Source: Haloarcula sp. DT43
GTDB lineage: Archaea > Halobacteriota > Halobacteria > Halobacteriales > Haloarculaceae
Reading direction: 5' to 3'
Length of the DNA: 64,000 nt
NCBI RefSeq assembly: GCF_037078405.1
Contig: NZ_JAYMGZ010000001.1
Span: 1,054,001 to 1,118,000 of the forward strand
Each line of letters begins with the position of its first letter. Position 1 is the stretch's first letter. Made by a program: the position numbers and the translations under genes. Below the pieces are notes generated by a model. The model was not told the DNA's origin. It worked only from the letters and a program-made list of their open reading frames with translations, and made no database searches. This document shows, piece by piece, positions 52,302-62,600 of this stretch.

Positions 52302-52645
52302 GACTGAACGTACAGGAACCGGAGGAAGCCTGTGCCGACCAGAACTGCCCGTTCCACGGAGAGCTCTCCGTGCGCGGACAGACACTGAACGGCGAGGTAG
52401 CCTCCACTGACATGGAGAAGACCGTCGTCGTCGAACGCGAGTACGACGTGAAGGTGCCCAAATACGACCGCTTCATGAAGCGGCGGAGCCGCGTCCCGGC
52501 TCACGCACCGGACTGTCTCGACCTCGCGGTCGGCGACACGGTCACGATAGCAGAGTGTCGACCGCTCTCGAAAACGAAAAGCCACGTCGTCGTCAGCGTG
52601 GGCTCGGACGAGCTCACAGACGGCGAACAGGACGGTGATGCCTGA
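52292..52645 (+). CDS. rps17: 30S ribosomal protein uS17
   Basis: A 117-residue archaeal uS17 from the ATG at 52292 ([29 protein letters not shown]). [46 protein letters not shown] carries the 16S-binding core. The upstream frame within rnp1 is a shadow. The stop overlaps the rpl14 start by one base. Confidence 0.96.
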   Translation: MALGLNVQEPEEACADQNCPFHGELSVRGQTLNGEVASTDMEKTVVVEREYDVKVPKYDRFMKRRSRVPAHAPDCLDLAVGDTVTIAECRPLSKTKSHVVVSVGSDELTDGEQDGDA

Positions 52646-53043
52646 TGGAAGCACTCGGTGCCGACGTCACGCAGGGTCTTGAGAAGGGCTCGCTCATCAC
52701 GTGTGCGGACAACACGGGTGCGCGAGAGCTCAAGGTCATCTCCGTCCACGGCTACTCGGGAACGAAGAACCGCCACCCCAAGGCTGGGCTGGGCGACAAG
52801 ATCACGGTCTCGGTCACCAAGGGGACGCCGGAGATGCGTCGCCAGGTGCTCGAAGCCGTCGTCGTCCGCCAGCGAAAGCCGATCCGTCGGCCCGACGGCA
52901 CCCGCGTCAAGTTCGAAGACAACGCGGCCGTCATCGTCGACGAGAACGAGGACCCGCGCGGGACCGAGCTGAAAGGTCCCATCGCACGGGAAGTCGCACA
53001 GCGATTCGGCAGTGTGGCATCAGCAGCGACGATGATCGTATAG
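52645..53043 (+). CDS. rpl14: 50S ribosomal protein uL14
   Basis: A 132-residue protein starting [79 protein letters not shown] is universal. It forms part of the subunit interface and factor-binding surface. Confidence 0.97.
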   Translation: MEALGADVTQGLEKGSLITCADNTGARELKVISVHGYSGTKNRHPKAGLGDKITVSVTKGTPEMRRQVLEAVVVRQRKPIRRPDGTRVKFEDNAAVIVDENEDPRGTELKGPIAREVAQRFGSVASAATMIV

Positions 53044-53047
53044 AACC

Positions 53048-53410
53048 ATGAGCGAGCAACCAGACAAACAACGCAAGAGTCAACGACGTGCCCCGCTTCA
53101 CGAGCGGCACAAGCAGGTCCGGGCGACGCTCTCGGCCGACCTCCGCGAGGAGTACGGCCAGCGCAACGTCCGCGTCAACGCCGGCGACACCGTCGAGGTG
53201 CTCCGCGGCGACTTCGCCGGCGAGGAAGGCGAAGTCCTGACCGTGGACCTCGACGCCGCCGTCATCCACGTCGAGGACGTCACGCTCGAGAAGACGGACG
53301 GCGAGGAGGTCCCGCGACCGCTGGACACCTCGAACGTCCGCGTGACGGACCTGGACCTCGAAGACGAGAAGCGCGAGGCGCGTCTCGAATCGGAGGATGA
53401 TTCCGCATGA
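53048..53410 (+). CDS. rpl24: 50S ribosomal protein uL24
   Basis: A 120-residue protein starting [30 protein letters not shown] motif ([25 protein letters not shown]) and the terminal [19 protein letters not shown] are typical. It is an assembly initiator protein at the tunnel exit. It overlaps rps4e by four bases. Confidence 0.97.
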   Translation: MSEQPDKQRKSQRRAPLHERHKQVRATLSADLREEYGQRNVRVNAGDTVEVLRGDFAGEEGEVLTVDLDAAVIHVEDVTLEKTDGEEVPRPLDTSNVRVTDLDLEDEKREARLESEDDSA

Positions 53411-54111
53411 GTAACCACCAGAAGCGACTCTCTGTGCCAAACAGTTGGCCCGTAGAGCGCAAGACAGCGACGTTCACGGTGAAAGCCGGTGCCGGCCCGC
53501 ACGGTGAGTCGGGGGTTCCCCTGCTCATCGTCCTTCGGGACGTGCTCGGCTACGCCGACAACCGCAAAGAAGCCCGCTACGCCCTCAACGAGGACAACGT
53601 CCTCATCAACGGGAAGGCCATCTCCGACGAGGAGCGTCCCGTCGGGATGTTCGACATCCTGGCCTTCACCGAGCGCGAGGAGTACTACCGCGTGTTCCCC
53701 GGCGAGGGCGGTCGGCTGGCGCTGACCGCAATCGACCCGGACGCGGCCGAGTCCAAGCTCGGCAAAATCGTCACCAAGACCCACGTCTCCGGTGGCGACG
53801 TCCAGCTTGGCCTCCACGACGGCGAGACGCTCGTCGTCGAGGACGACCAGACCTACGACGCCGGCGACTCCATCGTCGTCGACAACGAGGACGGCGAGGT
53901 CGTCGCCCACTTCGAGTACGAGGAGGGCGCGCTCGTCACCGCCGTCGACGGTGCCCACGCGGGCGAAGTCGGCGAAGTCGAGGAGATTCAGGTCACGCCG
54001 GGGTCGGCCCAGAACAACGTGCTGGTCTCCCAGGACGAGGGCGAGGGCTTCGAGACGGTCGAAGAGTACGTCGTCGTCATCGACGAGAACTTCACGGGTG
54101 ATGACGAATGA
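53407..54111 (+). CDS. rps4e: 30S ribosomal protein eS4
   Basis: A 234-residue protein starting [34 protein letters not shown]4-like motifs ([36 protein letters not shown]) and a C-terminal KOW-type region are visible. Specific to archaea and eukaryotes. It overlaps rpl5 by four bases. Confidence 0.96.
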   Translation: MSNHQKRLSVPNSWPVERKTATFTVKAGAGPHGESGVPLLIVLRDVLGYADNRKEARYALNEDNVLINGKAISDEERPVGMFDILAFTEREEYYRVFPGEGGRLALTAIDPDAAESKLGKIVTKTHVSGGDVQLGLHDGETLVVEDDQTYDAGDSIVVDNEDGEVVAHFEYEEGALVTAVDGAHAGEVGEVEEIQVTPGSAQNNVLVSQDEGEGFETVEEYVVVIDENFTGDDE

Positions 54112-54641
54112 GCTCCGAGAGCGAAGCCGGCGGCGACTTCCACGAGATGCGCGAACCGCACATCGAGAAGGTCGTCGTCCACATGGGCATCGGTCACGGT
54201 GGCCGCGACCTCGCCAACGCCGAGGACATCCTCGAAGAGATCACCGGGCAGACGCCGGTGCGGACGAAGGCCAAGCGGACCGTCGGCGAGTTCGACATCC
54301 GCGAGGGCGACCCCATCGGCGCGAAGGTCACGCTTCGCGCCGAGATGGCCGAGGCGTTCCTCGAGACCGCCCTGCCGCTGGCCGAACTGGCGACGAGCCA
54401 GTTCGACGACACCGGCAACTTCAGCTTCGGCGTCGAGGAACACACCGAGTTCCCGAGCCAGGAGTACGACCCGAGCATCGGAATCTACGGGCTGGACGTG
54501 ACGGTCAACCTCGTCCGTCCCGGCTACCGCGTCGCCAAGCGCGACAAGGCGTCGCGCTCGATTCCGACGAAGCATCGACTCAACCCGGCGGACGCGGTCG
54601 CCTTCATCGAGTCGACCTACGACGTGGAGGTGAGCGAATGA
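54108..54641 (+). CDS. rpl5: 50S ribosomal protein uL5
   Basis: A 177-residue protein. [46 protein letters not shown] is the universal core. It binds 5S rRNA and the P-site tRNA. It overlaps rps14 by four bases. Confidence 0.97.
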   Translation: MSSESEAGGDFHEMREPHIEKVVVHMGIGHGGRDLANAEDILEEITGQTPVRTKAKRTVGEFDIREGDPIGAKVTLRAEMAEAFLETALPLAELATSQFDDTGNFSFGVEEHTEFPSQEYDPSIGIYGLDVTVNLVRPGYRVAKRDKASRSIPTKHRLNPADAVAFIESTYDVEVSE

Positions 54642-54823
54642 GCGAAAGTGAAACCACAGACGAGCCCGATTCCGAGACGGCAACCAGCGAGCGGACTGGC
54701 CAGCTCGAGTCCTGTCAGCGCTGCGGGCGCGAACAGGGACTCGTCGGCAAGTACGACATCTGGCTGTGCCGCCAGTGCTTCCGCGAGATTTCGCGGGGCA
54801 TGGGCTTCAAGAAGTACAGCTAA
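54638..54823 (+). CDS. rps14: 30S ribosomal protein uS14, zinc-binding form
   Basis: A 61-residue protein from the ATG at 54638 ([13 protein letters not shown]). [36 protein letters not shown] gives the two CxxC pairs of the zinc form. An acidic N-terminal extension of about 20 residues is a halophile feature. It is followed by rps8 after two bases. Confidence 0.96.
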   Translation: MSESETTDEPDSETATSERTGQLESCQRCGREQGLVGKYDIWLCRQCFREISRGMGFKKYS

Positions 54824-54825
54824 CA

Positions 54826-55218
54826 ATGACAGGGAACGACCCATTCGCCAACGCACTGTCGGCGCTTAACAACGCCGAGAGCGTCGGGCACCTAGAGCAG
54901 ACAGTATCGCCCGCTTCGAACGAGATCGGCAGCGTCCTCGAGGTCTTCTACGACCGCGGGTACATCGACGGATTCAGTTTCGTCGACGACGGCAAAGCCG
55001 GCGAGTTCGAAGTCGAACTGAAAGGAGCCATCAACGAGTGTGGCCCGGTCAAGCCCCGCTATTCCGCGGGCGCAGACGAGTTCGAGAAGTGGGAGAAGCG
55101 GTTCCTCCCCGCCCGTGACTACGGGACCCTCGTCGTCACGACCAGCCACGGCATCATGAGCCACTACGAGGCTCGTGAGCAGGGCGTCGGTGGCCAAGTC
55201 ATCGCGTACGTATACTAA
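54826..55218 (+). CDS. rps8: 30S ribosomal protein uS8
   Basis: A 130-residue protein from the ATG at 54826 (MTGNDPFANALSALNNAE). The RDYGTLVVTTSHGIMSHYEAREQGVGGQVIAYVY C-terminus is universal. It binds helix 21 of 16S rRNA. Confidence 0.97.
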   Translation: MTGNDPFANALSALNNAESVGHLEQTVSPASNEIGSVLEVFYDRGYIDGFSFVDDGKAGEFEVELKGAINECGPVKPRYSAGADEFEKWEKRFLPARDYGTLVVTTSHGIMSHYEAREQGVGGQVIAYVY

Positions 55219-55220
55219 CA

Positions 55221-55757
55221 ATGCCACGAGTAGAACTGGAGATTCCGGAGGACGTGGACGCCGAGCAGGACCATCTCGACATCACCGTCGAGGGGGACAA
55301 CGGCAGCGTCACGCGTCGGCTCTGGTACCCTGACATCGACGTGTCCATCGACGGCGACACGGTCGTCATCGAGTCCGACGAGGACGACGCCAAGACGATG
55401 TCGACGATAGGTACCTTCCAGAGCCACATCGAGAACATGTTCCACGGCGTGACCGAGGGCTGGGAGTACGAGATGGAAGTCTTCTACTCCCACTTCCCGA
55501 TGCAGGTCGACGTCGAGGGTGACGAAGTCGTCATCGAGAACTTCCTGGGCGAGAAGGCCCCCCGCCGCACGACGATTCACGGCGACACTGACGTCGCCAT
55601 CGACGGCGAGGAGCTGACCATCAGCGGCCCCGACATCGAGGCCGTCGGCCAGACCGCCGCGGACATCGAACAGCTCACGCGCATCAACGACAAGGACGTG
55701 CGCGTGTTCCAGGACGGGGTGTACATCACCCAGAAACCGAACCGAGGTGACGCCTGA
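55221..55757 (+). CDS. rpl6: 50S ribosomal protein uL6
   Basis: A 178-residue protein starting [39 protein letters not shown]. Two repeated uL6 folds are present, with [43 protein letters not shown] and [18 protein letters not shown]. It lies near the sarcin-ricin loop. The stop overlaps the rpl32e start by one base. Confidence 0.97.
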   Translation: MPRVELEIPEDVDAEQDHLDITVEGDNGSVTRRLWYPDIDVSIDGDTVVIESDEDDAKTMSTIGTFQSHIENMFHGVTEGWEYEMEVFYSHFPMQVDVEGDEVVIENFLGEKAPRRTTIHGDTDVAIDGEELTISGPDIEAVGQTAADIEQLTRINDKDVRVFQDGVYITQKPNRGDA

Positions 55758-56608
55758 TGGCGGACAATCCCGAGAACACGAGCAGTGACGCCGACGCCAA
55801 CGAGGAGGGGCTTCCCCAGGGCGACGTGCCCGAGGAAGACATCGAGTCCGAGCAGCCACACGACGGGGCGCCGGCCGAGGACCCCGACCAGGTGGCCGAG
55901 GAAGCCGAGGACGAAGACGAGTACCTCGAACTGACCGACATCAGCGGTGTCGGCCCGTCCAAGGCGGAGTCGCTCCGCGAGGCCGGCTTCGAATCCGTCG
56001 ACGACGTCCGCGGTGCCGACCAGTCCGCGCTCGCCGACGTCAGCGGCATCGGGAACGCGCTGGCGGCCCGTATCAAGGCCGACGTGGGCGGACTCGAAGT
56101 CGAGTCCGAGACCGAGGCCGAAGTCGAGGAGGAAGGCGGCGAGGAAGCGCCCGACGAGGACGTGGAGACAGAACTCCAGGCCCGCGGGCTCGCCGACAAG
56201 ACGCCGGACCTCTCCGACGAGGAGGCGCGGCTGCTGGCCCAGCGACACCGGGTCGGCAAGCCGCAGTTCAACCGCCAGGACCACCACAAGAAAAAGCGCG
56301 TCTCGACCTCGTGGCGCAAGCCCCGCGGCCAGCTCTCGAAGCAGCGCCGCGGCATCAAGGGCAAGGGCGACACGGTCGAGGCGGGCTTCCGCTCGCCGAC
56401 CGCGGTGCGGGGCAAACACCCCTCCGGCTTCGAGGAGGTCCGCGTGCACAACGTGGACGACCTCGAAGGCGTCGACGGGGACACCGAGGCCGTCCGTATC
56501 GCCTCGAAGGTCGGCGCTCGCAAGCGCGAGCGAATCGAAGAGGCAGCCGAGGACGCCGGCATTCGCGTCCTCAACCCCACCTACGTCGAAGTCGAGGTGA
56601 GTGAGTGA
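55757..56608 (+). CDS. rpl32e: 50S ribosomal protein eL32 with N-terminal HhH extension
   Basis: A 283-residue protein, about 40 residues longer than the Haloarcula marismortui protein as I recall it. Residues 1-50 are acidic and disordered. Residues about 52-110 form two helix-hairpin-helix motifs ([17 protein letters not shown] and [17 protein letters not shown]). A further acidic linker leads to the eL32 domain (about 155-283, with [33 protein letters not shown]). The HhH unit resembles DNA-binding modules of nucleases, but its role in the ribosome is unknown. Confidence 0.95.
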   Translation: MADNPENTSSDADANEEGLPQGDVPEEDIESEQPHDGAPAEDPDQVAEEAEDEDEYLELTDISGVGPSKAESLREAGFESVDDVRGADQSALADVSGIGNALAARIKADVGGLEVESETEAEVEEEGGEEAPDEDVETELQARGLADKTPDLSDEEARLLAQRHRVGKPQFNRQDHHKKKRVSTSWRKPRGQLSKQRRGIKGKGDTVEAGFRSPTAVRGKHPSGFEEVRVHNVDDLEGVDGDTEAVRIASKVGARKRERIEEAAEDAGIRVLNPTYVEVEVSE

Positions 56609-57057
56609 TGACAGACCTCTCCGCACAGAAGCGACTCGCGGCCGACGTCCTCGACGTCGGGCAGAACCGCGTCTGGTTCGACCCCGAGCGACAGGGCGAC
56701 ATCGCCGACGCGATTACCCGCGAGGACGTCCGCGAACTGGTAGATGAGGGCGCCGTTCAGGCGAAAGACAAGAAAGGCAACTCCCGTGGACGCGCCCGGG
56801 AGCGCCAGCAGAAGCGTGCGTACGGCCACCAGAAGGGAGCCGGCTCCCGGAAGGGCAAGGCTGGCGCACGGCAGAACTCCAAGGAGGACTGGGAGTCACG
56901 CATCCGCGCACAGCGCAAGAAGCTGCGCGAACTGCGTGACGAGGGAACGCTTTCGAGTTCGCAGTACCGCGACCTGTACGACAAGGCCGGCGGTGGCGAG
57001 TTCGACAGCGTTGCCGACCTCGAACGTTACATCGACGCAAACCACGGTGACGCATAA
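56608..57057 (+). CDS. rpl19e: 50S ribosomal protein eL19
   Basis: A 149-residue helical basic protein from the ATG at 56608 ([27 protein letters not shown]). The KDKKGNSRGRARERQQKRAYGHQKGAGSRKG region is typical. The stop and the next start overlap as TAATG. Confidence 0.96.
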   Translation: MTDLSAQKRLAADVLDVGQNRVWFDPERQGDIADAITREDVRELVDEGAVQAKDKKGNSRGRARERQQKRAYGHQKGAGSRKGKAGARQNSKEDWESRIRAQRKKLRELRDEGTLSSSQYRDLYDKAGGGEFDSVADLERYIDANHGDA

Positions 57058-57620
57058 TGGCGACAGGACCACGATACAAAGTACCGATGCGGCGACGCCG
57101 CGAGGCCAGAACCGATTACCATCAGCGGTTGCGCCTGTTGAAATCCGGCAAGCCACGTCTCGTTGCTCGAAAGAGCAATAAACACGTCAGGGCGCAGCTG
57201 GTGACGCTTGGCCCCAACGGCGACGACACCCTCGCGTCCGCTCACTCGAGCGACCTCGCCGAGTACGGCTGGGAGGCTCCGACGGGCAACATGCCCTCGG
57301 CGTACCTCACCGGCCTGCTCGCCGGGCTTCGCGCACAGGAAGCGGGCATCGAGGAGGCAGTGCTCGACATCGGACTCAACAGCCCGACCCCCGGAAGCAA
57401 AGTATTCGCAATACAGGAAGGCGCAATCGACGCCGGCCTGGACATCCCGCACAACGACGACGTACTCGCCGACTGGCAGCGCACGCGCGGTGCCCACATC
57501 GCCGAGTACGACGAGCAGCTCGAGGAGCCGCTGTACAGCGGCGACTTCGACGCTGCCGATCTCCCGGAGCACTTCGACGAGCTCCGCGAGACCCTACTGG
57601 AAGGTGACATCGAACTATGA
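57057..57620 (+). CDS. rpl18: 50S ribosomal protein uL18
   Basis: A 187-residue protein starting [47 protein letters not shown]. It binds 5S rRNA with uL5. It overlaps rps5 by four bases. Confidence 0.97.
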   Translation: MATGPRYKVPMRRRREARTDYHQRLRLLKSGKPRLVARKSNKHVRAQLVTLGPNGDDTLASAHSSDLAEYGWEAPTGNMPSAYLTGLLAGLRAQEAGIEEAVLDIGLNSPTPGSKVFAIQEGAIDAGLDIPHNDDVLADWQRTRGAHIAEYDEQLEEPLYSGDFDAADLPEHFDELRETLLEGDIEL

Positions 57621-58255
57621 GTGCTAACAACGGATGGGAGCCACGGACACGCCTCGGCAAGCAGGTCGTCGAGGGCGAAATCGACTCCATGCAGGAGGCG
57701 CTGAACTCCGGGCTCCCGCTGAAAGAATCGGAAGTCGTCGACCAGCTCGTTCCCGACCTGGAAGACGAAGTGCTGGACATCAACATGGTCCAGCGGATGA
57801 CAGACTCCGGCCGCCGCGTGAAGTTCCGCTGCGTGGTCGCCGTCGGCAACCGTGACGGCCTCATCGGCTACGCAGAGGGGCGTGACGACCAGGTCGGCGG
57901 TGCCATCCAGAAAGCCATCGACATCGCGAAACTGAACATCATCGACGTCTCCCGCGGTTGCGGGTCCTGGGAGTGTGGCTGTGGCCGTCCGCACACGGTC
58001 GCGCTGCGCACCGAGGGCAAGGCCGGGAGCGTCGAGGTCGAGCTCCAGCCGGCCCCGCGCGGGCTGGGCCTGGCGGGCGGGGAGACCGTCCGAAAGGTGC
58101 TCGAACTCGCCGGTATCGAGGACATCTGGACACGCAGTAGCGGGAACACGCGCACCACGGTCAACTTCGCGAAGGCGACGTTCAACGCCCTCCAGAACAC
58201 GGCCGAGGCGCGCGTCCCCGAACGGACCTTCGAGAAACGAGAGGTGATCGAGTGA
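57617..58255 (+). CDS. rps5: 30S ribosomal protein uS5
   Basis: A 212-residue protein. The double-stranded-RNA-binding fold has [40 protein letters not shown], and the C-terminus [40 protein letters not shown]. It shapes the mRNA channel and decoding fidelity. The stop overlaps the rpl30 start. Confidence 0.97.
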   Translation: MSANNGWEPRTRLGKQVVEGEIDSMQEALNSGLPLKESEVVDQLVPDLEDEVLDINMVQRMTDSGRRVKFRCVVAVGNRDGLIGYAEGRDDQVGGAIQKAIDIAKLNIIDVSRGCGSWECGCGRPHTVALRTEGKAGSVEVELQPAPRGLGLAGGETVRKVLELAGIEDIWTRSSGNTRTTVNFAKATFNALQNTAEARVPERTFEKREVIE

Positions 58256-58719
58256 TGCACGCGCTCGTCCAGCTCCGTGGCGAAGTCAACATGCACAGCG
58301 ACATCCAGGACACCCTGGAGATGCTCAACATCCACCACGTGAACCACTGCACGCTCGTCCCCGAGACGGACGCCTACCGCGGCATGGTGACGAAGGTCAA
58401 CGACTTCGTCGCCTTCGGCGAGCCGAGCCAGGACACCCTGGAGACGGTTCTGGCGACGCGTGCCGAACCCCTCGAGGGCGACGCCGACGTCGACGACGAG
58501 TGGGTCGCGGAGAACACCGAGTACGACGACATCGCCGGGCTCGCGTGGGCGCTCCTCTCCGAGGAGACGACGCTGCGCGAGCAGGGCCTGTCCCCGACAC
58601 TCCGTCTCCACCCGCCGCGTGGCGGCCACGACGGCGTCAAACACCCCGTCAAGGAGGGCGGACAGATCGGGAAACACGACACCGACGGAATCGACGACCT
58701 CCTGGAGGCGATGCGATAA
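58255..58719 (+). CDS. rpl30: 50S ribosomal protein uL30
   Basis: A 154-residue archaeal form from the ATG at 58255 ([45 protein letters not shown]). The C-terminal extension RLHPPRGGHDGVKHPVKEGGQIGKHD is archaeal. A GTG one codon earlier is less likely. The stop overlaps rpl15 by one base. Confidence 0.97.
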   Translation: MHALVQLRGEVNMHSDIQDTLEMLNIHHVNHCTLVPETDAYRGMVTKVNDFVAFGEPSQDTLETVLATRAEPLEGDADVDDEWVAENTEYDDIAGLAWALLSEETTLREQGLSPTLRLHPPRGGHDGVKHPVKEGGQIGKHDTDGIDDLLEAMR

Positions 58720-59216
58720 TGACGAGCAAAAAGAAACGACAGCGCGGTTCGCGCACGCACGGCGGCGGCTCGCACAAGAACCGACGCGGTGCCGGCCACC
58801 GCGGTGGGCGCGGCGCTGCAGGCCGCGACAAACACGAGTTCCACAACTACGAACCGCTCGGCAAGAGCGGCTTCAAGCGGCCGGAGAAGGTCCAGGAAGA
58901 GGCCGCGACCGTCGACGTCCGCGAGATAGACGAGAACGTCACGCTGCTTGCCGCCGAAGACGTCGCCGAAGCCGACGGCGACGGCTACCGCGTCGACGCT
59001 CGTGACGTGGTCGACGACGCCGACGACGCCGACTACGTGAAGGTACTCGGTGCCGGCCAGGTTCGCCACGAACTCACGCTCGTCGCCGACGACTTCTCCG
59101 AGGGCGCTCGCGAGAAGGTCGAGGCCGCTGGCGGCAGCGTCGAACTGACCGACCTCGGCCAGGAGCGCCAGGCCGAGGCCGAGACAGACGACAACGCGGA
59201 CGCGGACGAGGAATAA
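58719..59216 (+). CDS. rpl15: 50S ribosomal protein uL15
   Basis: A 165-residue protein from the ATG at 58719 (MTSKKKRQRGSRTHGGGSHKNRRGAGHRGGRG). The glycine/arginine-rich N-terminus is buried in 23S rRNA, and the C-terminus VLGAGQVRHELTLVADDFSEGAREKVEAAGGSV is typical. An acidic tail closes it. secY follows after seven bases. Confidence 0.97.
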   Translation: MTSKKKRQRGSRTHGGGSHKNRRGAGHRGGRGAAGRDKHEFHNYEPLGKSGFKRPEKVQEEAATVDVREIDENVTLLAAEDVAEADGDGYRVDARDVVDDADDADYVKVLGAGQVRHELTLVADDFSEGAREKVEAAGGSVELTDLGQERQAEAETDDNADADEE

Positions 59217-59223
59217 CAGAACG

Positions 59224-60687
59224 ATGAGCTGGAAGGACACCGCCGAACCACTGCTTGTCCGGATGCCCGCCGTCCAGCGACCGGACGGTCACGTCCCGTT
59301 CAAGCGCAAGCTCACCTGGACAGGGGGCGTGCTCCTGCTGTATTTCTTCCTGACGAACGTGAAACTGTTCGGGCTGGACATCGACGCCAGCCAGCAGGTG
59401 TTCGGGCGCTTCTCCTCGATTCTGGCCTCCGGCCAGGGGAGCATCATGCAGCTAGGTATCGGTCCCATCGTCACGGCGTCCATCGTGTTACAGCTCCTCG
59501 GTGGTGCGGACCTGCTCGGCCTGAACACCCAAGACGACCCGCGTGACCAGATCCTCTATCAGGGGCTCCAGAAGCTGCTGGTGCTCGTGATGATCTGTCT
59601 GACCGGGCTTCCGATGGTGTTCGCCGGCGGCTTCCTCCCGGCTGACACGGCCGTCGCGAGATCCCTGGGTATCGGTACGACCGGCGTCCAGTGGCTCATC
59701 TTCGGCCAGATGTTCGTCGGCGGTGTCCTCATCCTGTTCATGGACGAGGTCATCTCCAAGTGGGGCGTCGGCTCCGGTATCGGGCTGTTCATCGTCGCCG
59801 GCGTGAGCCAGCGGCTCATCGGGGGCGTCCTGACCACGCCGTTTATCGGCAACAGCGAAGGCATCATCTACACCTGGTACCTGTTCATCACCGGCCAGCG
59901 GGGCACCGGGCCAGTGCTGGCCGCTGACGGCCTTCAGACCGTGTTGCTCCAGGGCGAACTCTTGGGCCTGGTGACGACCATCCTCATCTTCTCGGTGGTC
60001 GTCTACGCCGAGTCCGTCCGCGTCGAGATTCCGCTGTCGAACGCCCGCGTGAAAGGTGCGCGTGGCCGGTTCCCGGTCAAGCTCATCTACGCGAGCGTCC
60101 TGCCGATGATTCTCGTCCGGGCGCTGCAGGCGAATATCCAGTTCCTGGGCCGGATTCTGAACGCCCAGCTGGGCTCGATGCCCGCGGTCCTTGGGACCTA
60201 CTCCAACGGCCAGCCCACCGGCGGGCTGTTCTACTTCCTCGCCCCCATCCAGAGCCGTGGCGACTGGATGTGGTGGCTCGAAGGGACCGCTCAACCGGTC
60301 TGGCAGATTCTGACCCGCGTCGGTATCGACCTGTTCATCATGCTGGTCGGCGGCGCTATCTTCGCCGTGTTCTGGGTCGAGACCACCGACATGGGCCCGG
60401 AAGCGACGGCCAAGCAGATTCACAACTCCGGGATGCAGATTCCCGGCTTCCGACAGAACGTCGGCGTCATCGAGAAGGTTCTCGAGCGATACATCCCGCA
60501 GGTGACTGTCATCGGCGGCGCGCTCGTTGGACTGCTCGCCGTGATGGCCAACATGCTGGGCACCATCGGCGGCGTCTCCGGTACCGGACTGCTGCTGACG
60601 GTCTCCATCACGTACAAGCTGTACGAGGAGATCGCCGAAGAGCAGCTCATGGAGATGCATCCGATGATGCGCCAGATGTTCGGATAG
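59224..60687 (+). CDS. secY: Preprotein translocase subunit SecY
   Basis: A 487-residue ten-helix translocon channel. The first helix is preceded by VPFKRKLTWTGGVLLLYFFLT; the plug and helix 2b region are around ASGQGSIMQLGIGPIVTASIVLQLLGGADLLGL, with the NTQDDPRDQILYQGLQK loop. Cytosolic loops 6/7 (SVRVEIPLSNARVKGARGRFPVKLIYASVLPMILVRALQAN) and 8/9 (IHNSGMQIPGFRQNVGVIEKVLERYIPQ) contact the ribosome. It moves proteins across or into the cell membrane. It is the last gene of the ribosomal operon in this window; adk, which often follows, is absent. Confidence 0.97.
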   Translation: MSWKDTAEPLLVRMPAVQRPDGHVPFKRKLTWTGGVLLLYFFLTNVKLFGLDIDASQQVFGRFSSILASGQGSIMQLGIGPIVTASIVLQLLGGADLLGLNTQDDPRDQILYQGLQKLLVLVMICLTGLPMVFAGGFLPADTAVARSLGIGTTGVQWLIFGQMFVGGVLILFMDEVISKWGVGSGIGLFIVAGVSQRLIGGVLTTPFIGNSEGIIYTWYLFITGQRGTGPVLAADGLQTVLLQGELLGLVTTILIFSVVVYAESVRVEIPLSNARVKGARGRFPVKLIYASVLPMILVRALQANIQFLGRILNAQLGSMPAVLGTYSNGQPTGGLFYFLAPIQSRGDWMWWLEGTAQPVWQILTRVGIDLFIMLVGGAIFAVFWVETTDMGPEATAKQIHNSGMQIPGFRQNVGVIEKVLERYIPQVTVIGGALVGLLAVMANMLGTIGGVSGTGLLLTVSITYKLYEEIAEEQLMEMHPMMRQMFG

Positions 60688-61517
60688 AACAGCCGAATAT
60701 CTACACTTCTTTCTAGATAGGACCGCTAAACCGCTGCTTCACCCTCACTCTTTATTGCTTGGGTGTAGTTGACGTGAACAACAGTGCCACCGCTTCGAAT
60801 GGCGGGCAACCTCTTTTTACCGAGCACGGCCTGAAATTGTACTGGGTCGCAGTGAACTCCTATTTAGGGTTTTGAGGGGGACTCGGGAGAGATGGAGAAA
60901 CACTCTGCGGATAGTAATAGGACGTTCAGCCGACACTGTTTAGTTCTGAATGTATCCAATTGGTGTTTCTGAATTAACAGTTGACTTGGACACTGTGGCT
61001 GTAGTGTTGCATGAGGCGTTGCAAACACTGGTTGACGTTAGGTGGACTACTCTGATAAAACAAATGAAAGCGGTTGATTCGGCTGAAAACAATTTAGAAG
61101 TGTGTCTCAATATGGCTTCAAGTTTAATTATCAGGCACCCTTCAATTATTCACGAGGAGGAGGAGGAACTCTGTATGGATTGATTGTGCTCTTCCGCGAC
61201 CCGTTACGGGTACACTGTTTGGATGAATTTCGGTTTCGATTGGATACCGAGATCCACTGTTACTGTGAAAGACGCAGACTGAGTCCTGTGAACGCTGATT
61301 ATGTCGACATCAACCAATACTTCGTTTAAGTATATTTGGCTATATAAGGCGGCTTTCGTATCAACTCCTGTTTATTGTTTTTAATCAACTGCAACCATCC
61401 AACTGTCCTACCTGGTTATTTTGAGCTTTAAACAGGTCTGACCCATTCTATCACACTTTCATAGTGGTTATCCAATGCGACCGCCACGTACTTATCAGTC
61501 CGGACAAACCGAAGCAC
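60688..61517. other. AT-rich 830-base region without a convincing gene
   Basis: GC content drops abruptly after secY. Thymine-rich runs at about 60700-60712 and CTCTTTTTACC at about 60810-60820 may end the ribosomal operon transcript. Short open frames at 60950-61183 (77 residues) and 61102-61329 (75 residues) lack haloarchaeal codon preference and recognisable domains; they may be remnants. A textbook TATATAA lies at 61341-61347 and a TTTAAAC at 61427-61433. Confidence 0.5.
61341..61347 (+). promoter_or_regulatory. Strong TATA box without a nearby start codon
   Basis: TATATAA inside GGCTATATAAGGCGG would start transcription near 61370, about 150 bases before the glycosyltransferase ATG. It could drive that gene with a long leader, or a small RNA. 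A weaker CTTATC element about 27 bases before the ATG at 61518 could give a leaderless message instead. Confidence 0.45.
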
Positions 61518-62600
61518 ATGCGCATCCTTCGTGTCGCGCAGAAACTCTATCCGGAGGTTCCCGGTGGCGGACCGTATCACGTACATGCCATGTCGCGGGA
61601 CCAGGCCGCACTAGGGCATGATGTGACTGTTTTGACTGTTTATGACAACCAATCACTTCCCCGACGCGAACGACGAGATGGGTACACCGTGGTTCGTCAA
61701 CCGAGGACGGCGTCCATGCTTGGTAATGACCTCTCGATCGGAATAGGTAGATTCCTGTGGACTGCCGACGAATACGATATTATCCACGCTCACTCACATT
61801 TGTATGCTTCGACGAACTTGGCTGCGGTGAAACGGCGATTTGATGACATTCCGCTCGCAATAACGAATCATGGGCTGTACAGCCAGACTGCCCCAGAATG
61901 GACGTTCGACCTGTATCTCAGAACCGCTGGTCGCTGGACGTTTAACCAAGCAGACGCGATTTTCTGCTATACAGATGAGGACCGCAGTCGCGTCCAGAAC
62001 TTCGGGGTAAAGTCCCCTATCAAGGTAATCGCGAACGGTGTTGATACGGACCGATTCACGCCCACAGGGCCGACAAGCGACCGGATCAACCACGATGGGC
62101 CAGTCGTGTTGTTTGTGGGGAGGCTGGTTGAGGGAAAACGGCCCCAAGATGCGGTGAAAGCAGTGAAACAGCTTCCGGATGGACTGAACGCACAACTGTA
62201 CCTGGTCGGTGATGGCCCGATGCGGCCGGAGCTTGTTCAAATGGCGTCGGAGTCGGTGGAGTTTCTCGGACAGGTCTCGTACGACGAGATGCCAAGCATA
62301 TATCGCTCTGGCGACGCAATTGTGCTGCCGAGTCGGGCCGAAGGATTACCCCGAACCGTCCTGGAGGCGTTCGCATCGGGTGTTCCAGTTGTATCTAGCC
62401 ATTTAGAACACACCGCATCGATTGTCGAGCAGGCCGGTGAAACCGTAGATATCGGTGATGTCGAGGGATACCGAGAAGCGCTGAAACGCGTGCTCAATAC
62501 CTCAAATTCGGGGGCAGCCGGTCGAGAAATCGCCGCTGATGGGTTCCGTTGGGAAACCACCGTCAAACAAACTACCAGAGCACTTCGGGAACTACTGTAA
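61518..62600 (+). CDS. Glycosyltransferase, family 4 (GT-B)
   Basis: A 360-residue retaining-type glycosyltransferase from the ATG at 61518 (MRILRVAQKLYPEVPGGGPYHVHAMSRDQAALGHDV). The acceptor-binding domain has the PGGG loop and DIIHAHSHLYAS. The sugar-nucleotide domain has VIANGVDTDRF, VVLFVGRLVEGKRPQDAVKAV and the E(X7)E-type PSRAEGLPRTVLEAFASGVPVV. It would add a sugar to a glycan or lipid carrier at the inner membrane face; donor unknown. A GTG at 61464 is in frame but adds a non-conserved tail. Base composition is much lower in GC than the upstream genes. Its 3' end overlaps the convergent next gene by nine bases. Confidence 0.9.
   Translation: MRILRVAQKLYPEVPGGGPYHVHAMSRDQAALGHDVTVLTVYDNQSLPRRERRDGYTVVRQPRTASMLGNDLSIGIGRFLWTADEYDIIHAHSHLYASTNLAAVKRRFDDIPLAITNHGLYSQTAPEWTFDLYLRTAGRWTFNQADAIFCYTDEDRSRVQNFGVKSPIKVIANGVDTDRFTPTGPTSDRINHDGPVVLFVGRLVEGKRPQDAVKAVKQLPDGLNAQLYLVGDGPMRPELVQMASESVEFLGQVSYDEMPSIYRSGDAIVLPSRAEGLPRTVLEAFASGVPVVSSHLEHTASIVEQAGETVDIGDVEGYREALKRVLNTSNSGAAGREIAADGFRWETTVKQTTRALRELL

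Noticed and set aside
60950-61329. Two small open frames of 77 and 75 residues in the AT-rich region
   Set aside because: They overlap one another, have poor codon bias and no domain. I could not match them to a transposase, so they are recorded only as possible remnants.
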